From assembly GCA_002509495.1 (NCBI GenBank), contig DAEV01000037.1:6154-16043 (forward strand): 9,890 bases of DNA, read 5' to 3'. Every line of letters starts with the position of its first letter. Position 1 is the first letter of the stretch. This DNA is from Methanolinea sp. UBA473 (GTDB lineage: Archaea > Halobacteriota > Methanomicrobia > Methanomicrobiales > Methanospirillaceae). A program made the translations under genes and the position numbers. Below are positions 5,183 through 9,890 of the stretch, piece by piece. Below the pieces are notes generated by a model. It ran no database searches. It worked only from the letters and a program-made list of their open reading frames with translations, and was not told the DNA's origin.

Positions 5183-5199
5183 CGCAAGATATTTCAAGG
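5183..5199. promoter_or_regulatory. Bidirectional TATA-like element between rnhB and the TrkA gene
   Basis: The segment AAGATATTTCAAGG, read as CTTGAAATATCTT on the other strand, has TATA-like cores in both directions. It lies about 25 bases from the rnhB ATG at 5162 and about 30 bases from the ATG at 5225. Both divergent genes could use it to make leaderless or nearly leaderless transcripts. Evidence is positional only. Confidence 0.4.
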
Positions 5200-5224
5200 C
5201 CCATGATGGGTACAACAGTAAGGT

Positions 5225-5893
5225 ATGTATCTCGTCATAGTGGGGCTCGGCGGCATCGGGAGGAACCTGACCCAGCTCGCGGTCGAGCGCGGGAACAACG
5301 TGGTGATCATCGACCTGGACGAGCAGCGCTGCAGCGAGATGCTGGAACAATATGATGTACTGGCCATCACCGGGAATGCCACCGACAAGTCCATCCTCGA
5401 GGATGCGGGGATCGATCGGGCGGATGCGATGGTGGCCACCACGAGCGACGACTCGGTGAACCTCATGACCTGCTGGCTGGCAAAGCGGCTCAAGGTAGAG
5501 AACGTCGTCTCCATCGTGAACCAGAAGGAGCACTCGGACCTGTTCAAGGAAGTCGGTGTCAAGATCAGCGAGAACCCGGACGAACTCGTCGCCCAGAGGC
5601 TCTATTACTGGGCCGAGAATCCCCAGCTGCAGCAGCTGGCCTCGATCCCCGGAGGGACCATCTTCGAGGTTGTGGCCGAGAAGGGCGCCCCCATTGTCGA
5701 CCACGAGATCCGCGAACTCAAGGTGAAGGATTTTGTTTTCATCGCCATCCGGAGGGCGGGGGGGGAGCTGATCATCCCGAGCGGCACAGTGAAAATCAGG
5801 CCGGGGGACACCATCACCGTGTTTACAAAAAAAGAGGCCGAGGACGAATGCCTCTCGATGCTCAACCGCCAGCTCCGGAAATCAGAGGAGTAA
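5225..5893 (+). CDS. TrkA-type RCK nucleotide-binding protein (potassium transport regulator)
   Basis: Cytosolic regulatory subunit of 222 residues with one RCK_N and one RCK_C domain. The Rossmann motif GLGGIG is at 7-12 and the ribose-binding acidic end of strand 2 is IIDLDE (about 28-33), so NAD(H) or another nucleotide is the expected ligand. The RCK_C (TrkA-C) domain covers about 137-202, ending in the typical [10 protein letters not shown] strand. Such proteins gate Trk/Ktr-type potassium transporters or channels; no membrane partner is encoded in this window, so the partner must lie elsewhere. AAGGT directly abuts the ATG, too close for a useful ribosome site, so leaderless translation is likely. 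It converges with the reductase gene and overlaps its 3' end by 12 bases. Confidence 0.92.
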   Translation: MYLVIVGLGGIGRNLTQLAVERGNNVVIIDLDEQRCSEMLEQYDVLAITGNATDKSILEDAGIDRADAMVATTSDDSVNLMTCWLAKRLKVENVVSIVNQKEHSDLFKEVGVKISENPDELVAQRLYYWAENPQLQQLASIPGGTIFEVVAEKGAPIVDHEIRELKVKDFVFIAIRRAGGELIIPSGTVKIRPGDTITVFTKKEAEDECLSMLNRQLRKSEE

Positions 5894-7078
5894 GGCCCTG
5901 AGTGCGGCCAGTTCCACCACAAGTTTGGGATTCCGCTTCATCAGCTCCCGTACAAGGTTCAGCGTGGAGAACTCCTTCATATTGAGGGATGCCGCGGAAT
6001 GGATAATATCGTTCAGTTTCTCATCCGGCAGCCTGATGAGATACTCCTTGATATGCCAGTTGCGGGCGATGGTCTTGCCAATCGGGGACTCCCGCCAGGC
6101 GGAATCGTACGGCATGAGGGCCTCCTTCGAGCAGTCCCCGCAGGAGATTGCATCCGCGGCAGTCTTTGCCGCCAGCCGTCCCGTGAACATCGCATTGTAA
6201 ATACCGCCGCCGGTGAGGGGATCGACCACCCTTGCTGCATCCCCCACGATCACCAGGCCGCCGGCTGCCGTGCAGGGAAGCGGCTTGCAGACCGAGACTC
6301 CCCCGACGATATGCTCGATGGTCTTGCCGTTCGGGAACCGGGAGGCCACGAACCGGTCCAGGTAGTCCCTGGCCCGGTGACCCGGCCCGCTCTTCTTCCC
6401 GGAGATCCCGATTCCCACGTTGGCCGTGCGGTCGCCCTTGGGGAAGATCCAGAGGTATCCTTCCGGGGCCACTTCGTTTCCCAGCAGAAAGACCGTCGTA
6501 TAGGGATCGATGTCGATATCGGTCATCAGGTACTGGGCGGAGGTCATGATCTCGCGGACCGGGATAGTGGTGTCGATCCCGCACCAGCGTGAGAACTTGG
6601 ACTCCACACCATCGGCGGCGATCACGACGTCCGCCTCCACATTCCGGGTCTCCCCGCAGGAGGAAAGGACCGCCCCCCTGACCCTGCCGTCCTCGAGAAT
6701 CGGGGCGGTGGCCCGCGTCTTCACCATCACGTCGGCACCCGCTTCTGCGGCCTGCCATGCGAGTTCGCGGTCAAAGACCTTCCGGTCAAGGATGTAGCCC
6801 ACCTTGCTCCCGGCCATCTCGGACTCGAGCATCATGGATGTCCCGTCCGGGGCGATGATCTCCGCCCTTCGCAAATCCGCCGATATCCAGCAGGGATCGG
6901 GCTTTACGAACTCTGCAAGCCCCTCCTTTCCGATCCCCTCCGCACACCGGACAGGTGCTCCTACGGCCGGGCGTTTCTCTACCATCCCGACGGAAAGCCC
7001 GAGTTCCGCCGCAGTCCGTGCAGCGAGCGAACCTCCGGGACCGGCCCCGATGACGAGCACGTCATACTTTGCCTTCAT
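5882..7078 (-). CDS. Geranylgeranyl reductase family FAD-dependent oxidoreductase (archaeal lipid saturation)
   Basis: Product of 398 residues; the family hydrogenates the geranylgeranyl chains of archaeal ether lipids, giving saturated archaeol-type lipids. Visible are the FAD dinucleotide motif GAGPGG (11-16) with Glu34 ending strand 2, the family motif VRCAEGIG (43-50), [10 protein letters not shown] (about 207-216), and the second FAD motif [14 protein letters not shown] (about 279-292). The start at 7078 is preceded by GGAGGT at five bases' distance and yields the proper Rossmann N-terminus; longer in-frame starts up to 7153 would only add sequence antisense in meaning to the ferredoxin. 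The gene overlaps the upstream ferredoxin by 17 bases, so the two are co-translated. In Methanosarcina, full lipid saturation by this enzyme needs a neighbouring ferredoxin, which fits this arrangement. Other reductases of this family act on menaquinone or chlorophyll precursors, less likely here. Confidence 0.92.
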   Translation of the reverse strand: MKAKYDVLVIGAGPGGSLAARTAAELGLSVGMVEKRPAVGAPVRCAEGIGKEGLAEFVKPDPCWISADLRRAEIIAPDGTSMMLESEMAGSKVGYILDRKVFDRELAWQAAEAGADVMVKTRATAPILEDGRVRGAVLSSCGETRNVEADVVIAADGVESKFSRWCGIDTTIPVREIMTSAQYLMTDIDIDPYTTVFLLGNEVAPEGYLWIFPKGDRTANVGIGISGKKSGPGHRARDYLDRFVASRFPNGKTIEHIVGGVSVCKPLPCTAAGGLVIVGDAARVVDPLTGGGIYNAMFTGRLAAKTAADAISCGDCSKEALMPYDSAWRESPIGKTIARNWHIKEYLIRLPDEKLNDIIHSAASLNMKEFSTLNLVRELMKRNPKLVVELAALRALLL

Positions 7079-7244
7079 CCACGACCTCCAGCGCCCCGAG
7101 GGGGCATACCTTGGCGCAGATACCGCAGCCGGTACAGCCGTCCTCCACGGCAAGGTATGCGTCGATCAGCTCCAGGGCTCCTTCCGGGCAGACAGAGACG
7201 CAACAGCCGCAATACCCGCAGATATCTCGGTGAACCTGCAACAT
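7062..7244 (-). CDS. 2x[4Fe-4S] ferredoxin, likely electron donor to the reductase
   Basis: Sixty-residue protein with two complete CxxCxxCxxxCP motifs: [12 protein letters not shown] at about 9-20 and [12 protein letters not shown] at about 37-48. It should carry two [4Fe-4S] clusters, with the usual pseudo-twofold symmetry. It is the first gene of a two-gene unit, and its last codons contain the Shine-Dalgarno sequence and ATG of the geranylgeranyl reductase. It is therefore inferred to supply low-potential electrons for lipid double-bond reduction. No strong Shine-Dalgarno sequence precedes its ATG; a TATA-like element about 30 bases upstream suggests a leaderless or short-leader messenger. 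Confidence 0.93.
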   Translation of the reverse strand: MLQVHRDICGYCGCCVSVCPEGALELIDAYLAVEDGCTGCGICAKVCPLGALEVVDEGKV

Positions 7245-7269
7245 CCCGGAACTATTGGAGAGACAGCCC

Positions 7270-7281
7270 CAAAAACTTAAC
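7270..7281 (-). promoter_or_regulatory. Promoter candidate for the ferredoxin-reductase pair
   Basis: On the minus strand TTAAGTTTTTGG lies about 26-37 bases before the ferredoxin ATG at 7244, the right place for a weak TATA box with a start close to the ATG. It is in the only gap between the upstream operon and this pair. Confidence 0.35.
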
Positions 7282-7291
7282 CCAGAAGGAG

Positions 7292-7329
7292 AAAAAAGGG
7301 GGGAATCCCGCGTTGGAAGGAACCCTTCC
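7292..7329 (-). terminator. Hairpin plus T6 terminator of the aIF2-alpha operon
   Basis: Just after the EndoQ-like stop on the minus strand, GGAAGG (7324-7329) pairs perfectly with CCTTCC (7315-7320) around a three-base loop. A run of six T (7292-7297) follows after a short C-rich stretch. The hairpin-to-T distance is long for a bacterial-type terminator, but the T run alone would suit archaeal termination. Confidence 0.45.
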
Positions 7330-7331
7330 GG

Positions 7332-8441
7332 TCAGTAAAAAGAAAAGGATCCGTACTTTCCGCCGCCGCCGGGACAGAACCGGACCCGTTCGCGGCGGAG
7401 AGCGTCCACCGCTTCCGCAGCCCCGCTGTGCACGAGGGCGAGTTCCCCGACCGGCACCTCGTTGAGCACCCGGATCTCGCTGCCGAACTGTTCCAGAAAC
7501 CTGTTGTACAGCGCAAGCACCTTCCCCGTCCGCGGGGAGGAGACCGACAGGACCCGCTGCAGGATCTGGGGGAGCGGGATCCTGTGGAGGTAGGGGGGGC
7601 GGGGTCGTTCCTCTCCGAGGGAGAGTTCGCGGGCCCTGTCCAGGACCCCTTTTTTAATCCGGCCGCCGTCGTCCGGGCAGCGCCATGAGAGGGACACCGC
7701 CTCCTCGAGGGAATACTGCCGGTAGCAGCGGGAGCAGGCGGTCCTGTTGTACTTCCCCTCCTCGGGAAAGAAGCCCGCGTTCTGCACCACCTCGCCGCGG
7801 GAGATGCTGTCCAGCACCCCTGCAGGGCCGTTCTCCCTGGAGGAGACGACGGTGTACTCCCTCCCGCAGGACCCGGGACTGTGGGCATCGGAGTTCGAGA
7901 GGAAGGGGATCCCGTAGAGGTCCGGGATGGCGGCCCCGTAGGAACTGTCCGCGGAGAGTCCGAGTTCGAGAAAGTCGATCGTCTCGCCCCCGTAACACTC
8001 GCGGACGCTGTCGTGGGCGGCATACAGCGCCGTCCAGGGCGTAAAGGCGTGGGCGGGTCCGACCAGCCCTCCCAGGGCGTGCACCTCCCTTGCGATCGTC
8101 TCGCCCGATAAACGGACTCTTGGTCGCCCGGTCACGGCAAGGTCGCAGGCCTTCGGTTCCAGGACTGCCTGGAGTGCGGCGAAGTCGGCGAATTCCTCCA
8201 TGAGGATGAGGTGGTGAACTCTCCGGGAGTCCTCCACCTCCGCGCTCGGGACCACTACGATCCCCTCCTCGACGGGGCATTCCTCCCATAACTGTCTCCA
8301 CCCGGCGTGGAGGGCATCCCCGCTTCCTGTGACGGAGAGCCCTTTCCTCCTGCAGGCGGCGAGGAGCGGTGCCGGGAGCATCGATCCTGAAGAGGCAATA
8401 GAAAAACAGGAATGAAGGTGGAGATCGCAGGACAGGTGCAT
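7332..8441 (-). CDS. EndoQ-like PHP-domain nuclease (TIGR00375 family)
   Basis: Product of 369 residues. The PHP metal-site motifs are all present: DLHLHS (6-11), TGSGDALHAGW (38-48), SAEVE (66-70), HH (76-77), GPAHAFTPW (128-136) and NSDAHSP (183-189). After the PHP domain comes a zinc-ribbon segment, CSRC at 236-239 and RCPDDGG at 254-260, followed by IKKGVLDRA and RPPYLHRIPL, both typical of the archaeal EndoQ group. EndoQ nicks DNA 5' to deaminated bases such as uracil and hypoxanthine, so a role in repair is likely. The expected fourth zinc Cys is replaced by Asp258, which is unusual. It is the fourth gene of the operon, 12 bases after the PAC2 gene, with no clear Shine-Dalgarno sequence. 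Another PHP phosphoesterase function cannot be excluded. Confidence 0.85.
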   Translation of the reverse strand: MHLSCDLHLHSCFSIASSGSMLPAPLLAACRRKGLSVTGSGDALHAGWRQLWEECPVEEGIVVVPSAEVEDSRRVHHLILMEEFADFAALQAVLEPKACDLAVTGRPRVRLSGETIAREVHALGGLVGPAHAFTPWTALYAAHDSVRECYGGETIDFLELGLSADSSYGAAIPDLYGIPFLSNSDAHSPGSCGREYTVVSSRENGPAGVLDSISRGEVVQNAGFFPEEGKYNRTACSRCYRQYSLEEAVSLSWRCPDDGGRIKKGVLDRARELSLGEERPRPPYLHRIPLPQILQRVLSVSSPRTGKVLALYNRFLEQFGSEIRVLNEVPVGELALVHSGAAEAVDALRRERVRFCPGGGGKYGSFSFY

Positions 8442-8453
8442 TTTTTTGGATCG

Positions 8454-9206
8454 CTAGACAATATAGCGGAGCTCGTCGTCCTGGGTGACGCGCTCGCTGT
8501 CCACAAGTTTCTGGATCATGCCCTCCATCTCTGCCGCCCTGTGCTGGAGCTTGGTGGCATCCACCTGCAGGTCAAGGAGGGAACAGAGCACCGTCAGCAC
8601 GCTTGCAGCGCTCTTCGGATCCACCAGGTAGCCCGAGGTCTCGCCCATCAGGCAGATCCCTTCCATTCCCCTCGCTTTCCCGAGCCCGAGAAGGAGGCCG
8701 GCGGCACCGATGATCCCCCCTCCCGGTTCGTCCCTTCCGATTACCCCGCCCGCCGCCTCAACCGGCTCCCGGAGGTCTTCCTGGTTGAGCGCCGCGAGGA
8801 CACGCGGCTCCTCCACCAGGTGGCCCACCCCGTAGCCTCCGAGCGTGTAGATGCGGGATACTCCGAAGAATGCCGCGATCTCGAGGAATGCATCGGCCAG
8901 CAGGTAATGCCCCTCCGCAGAGGTGCTCTGGTAATCTCCCACAAGGAAGAGCAGGTTCCGGGTCCCGTTTTCATAATAGTAGATCTCGTTGTTGGCCGGC
9001 CGGACGGTGCCGTCGTCCAGGATGATCACCTGCGGCGGAAAGAAGATCGATTCGATCTCCGCGATCTTCCTTGCCCCCAGTTCCCGGATCATATGCTCGG
9101 CCACCAGTTTTCCCACGTGGCCGATGCCGGGCAGCCCTTCGATCAGGACCTGTGCCTGGATCTTCTCCTCCCCGGAATCAACGTAACGGACGGTTATCTC
9201 TTCCAT
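8454..9206 (-). CDS. PAC2-family proteasome assembly chaperone homologue
   Basis: Product of 250 residues of the PAC2 (COG2047) family, related to archaeal PbaA/PbaB and eukaryotic PAC2, which assist 20S proteasome assembly or bind its alpha ring. Characteristic stretches are LIEGLPGIGHVGKLVAEHMI (about 21-40), IFFPPQVIILDDG (54-66), LFLVGDYQS (86-94), YTLGGYGVG (120-128), and GIIGAAGLLLG with CLMGETSGY near 164-193. The C-terminus is helical and ends LRYIV. This resembles, but is not, the hydrophobic-Tyr-X tail that docks into the proteasome alpha ring, since Tyr is third from the end. The gene overlaps nop10 by 13 bases and is part of the widely conserved aIF2-alpha - nop10 - PAC2 cluster of archaea. 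Confidence 0.9.
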   Translation of the reverse strand: MEEITVRYVDSGEEKIQAQVLIEGLPGIGHVGKLVAEHMIRELGARKIAEIESIFFPPQVIILDDGTVRPANNEIYYYENGTRNLLFLVGDYQSTSAEGHYLLADAFLEIAAFFGVSRIYTLGGYGVGHLVEEPRVLAALNQEDLREPVEAAGGVIGRDEPGGGIIGAAGLLLGLGKARGMEGICLMGETSGYLVDPKSAASVLTVLCSLLDLQVDATKLQHRAAEMEGMIQKLVDSERVTQDDELRYIV

Positions 9207-9355
9207 GCTCTGGCAATCCTTCTGTAGGTCCCGTAAGGATCCTGGGGTGAAAAGCGGGCAGGGTGTGCGGGAACCGTGGGTTCACCGCAGACCCCGCATA
9301 CAGGGGCGAGCGTATAGGTCCGGTCCCGTGGGCAGCGGCGGATGCGACCCGTCAT
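9194..9355 (-). CDS. nop10: Nop10, H/ACA ribonucleoprotein subunit
   Basis: Fifty-three-residue protein of the H/ACA guide RNP, which with Cbf5, Gar1 and L7Ae directs pseudouridylation of ribosomal RNA. The family signature is clear: RIRRC (4-8), YTL (14-16), VCGVCGE (19-25) and the strongly conserved HPARFSPQDPYGTYRR (31-46). The ATG at 9355 overlaps the aIF2-alpha stop in an ATGA arrangement, and the 3' end overlaps the PAC2 start by 13 bases, so translation is coupled on both sides. Archaeal Nop10 normally has a CxxC...CxxC zinc ribbon; here the first pair reads CPRD, so one ligand is missing (residue 11 is Asp). Confidence 0.93.
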   Translation of the reverse strand: MTGRIRRCPRDRTYTLAPVCGVCGEPTVPAHPARFSPQDPYGTYRRIARAWKR

Positions 9356-9890
9356 ACGGTCTTCCCGGACTTGGGTTTCTTGACGAACTTCCCCTCTCCG
9401 CCGGTCCGCTCCACCACCGCAATGGCTGCCCCTGCTGCCTTTTCGATGGCCTTCTCGGCAGTCTTGTAGTCGCTGGCGGTGACCTTGATCCGGTACGCGG
9501 GGGCCCCGATGTAGGCAAGCTCGATGTCCACGTTCGGGATCTTGGGCTCTGCGCTGCGCAGGGCCCTGCGGATGATATTCACCCCATCGGGCTTGGTCGA
9601 GGTCAGGATGATGTTTCCGCTCACGGTGACCCTCGGGACTTTGACATTCTCCCGCGCGACCTGGGCGAGGGCCGCCTTGACCGGAGATGAGAACCCCATC
9701 TTCGAAAGACAATCCTCACCGGATGTGGCGATCTCTTCAAAAACAGAGTACAGATCGCCGTATCGGGTATACACAGCCGCCTCGATGGCCTCCGCGGGTT
9801 CACCCGAGGCCTCGGCGGCGAAGCCGATCCATTTCCGGGCCTTGGACTCGTTCTTCCATTCCCGGATCTTCTCGCGGCGCTGGTGCTCGT
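9352..9890 (-). CDS. Translation initiation factor aIF2 subunit alpha (3' part; 5' end outside window)
   Basis: The visible 178 C-terminal residues include EHQRREKIREWKNESKA, a hallmark of the aIF2-alpha helical domain, and the C-terminal alpha/beta domain (VKVPRVTVSGNIILTS, IELAYIGAPAYRIKVTASDYKTAEKAIEKAA) that contacts the gamma subunit. The N-terminal S1 RNA-binding domain would lie beyond position 9890. With the beta and gamma subunits this protein delivers initiator tRNA to the small ribosomal subunit. The reading frame stays open to the window edge, and a GTG at 9774 is an internal codon rather than a start. It stops within the start of nop10 (four-base overlap). Confidence 0.95.
   Translation of the reverse strand, partial: EHQRREKIREWKNESKARKWIGFAAEASGEPAEAIEAAVYTRYGDLYSVFEEIATSGEDCLSKMGFSSPVKAALAQVARENVKVPRVTVSGNIILTSTKPDGVNIIRRALRSAEPKIPNVDIELAYIGAPAYRIKVTASDYKTAEKAIEKAAGAAIAVVERTGGEGKFVKKPKSGKTV

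Noticed and set aside
4425..5240. Long + strand open frames opposite RNase HII (also 4558-5355)
   Set aside because: The minus-strand frame has all RNase HII active-site motifs; the + frames have no recognisable motif and composition typical of shadow frames.
9194..9712. A single 172-codon minus-strand protein
   Set aside because: Only its last 53 residues are meaningful (Nop10). The part upstream of 9355 is an out-of-frame reading of aIF2-alpha.

Overview
The window looks like a chromosomal segment of a methanogenic euryarchaeon, most likely of the order Methanomicrobiales (a Methanoculleus-like organism). This is inferred from archaeal information-processing genes (aIF2-alpha, Nop10, a PAC2 proteasome-assembly protein, an EndoQ-type PHP nuclease), an archaeal-lipid geranylgeranyl reductase paired with a small 2x[4Fe-4S] ferredoxin, high-GC core genes, TATA-type promoters and frequent GTG/ATG starts with very short leaders. 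The species call rests on protein pattern recognition, not a database search.

Left part (1-912, + strand): the 3' end of a tRNA is cut by the window edge, followed by a DUF89/ARMT1-like metal-dependent phosphatase. Middle accessory part (about 913-3082): an AT-rich stretch carries a palindrome, three 19-nt iterons, a TATA promoter and a candidate pseudoknotted leader in front of an orphan secreted or anchored protein (1281-1805). A second orphan secreted protein (1936-2343) follows. Then come about 740 bases without a convincing gene but full of hairpins: a possible small RNA, a pair of GC-rich palindromic repeats, a four-helix closed element, two-hairpin modules with compensatory stem changes, and an exact partial duplication of the 3' end of the next gene.

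Right part (3083-9890): conserved archaeal housekeeping genes, mostly on the minus strand. In minus-strand order these are aIF2-alpha (cut by the window edge), nop10, a PAC2 protein and an EndoQ-like PHP protein in one tight, partly overlapping operon. A ferredoxin and geranylgeranyl reductase follow as an overlapping pair, then RNase HII and a site-2-protease homologue. One + strand gene, a TrkA/RCK nucleotide-binding protein, is divergent from RNase HII and overlaps the reductase tail-to-tail.

Functional logic: the aIF2-alpha operon combines translation initiation, pseudouridylation-guide RNP and ribosome biogenesis, proteasome assembly and repair of deaminated DNA. The ferredoxin-reductase pair saturates isoprenoid membrane lipids. 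The region most worth a second look is the hairpin-rich 2344-3082 segment and the leader before 1281, where structure is visible that no protein explains.
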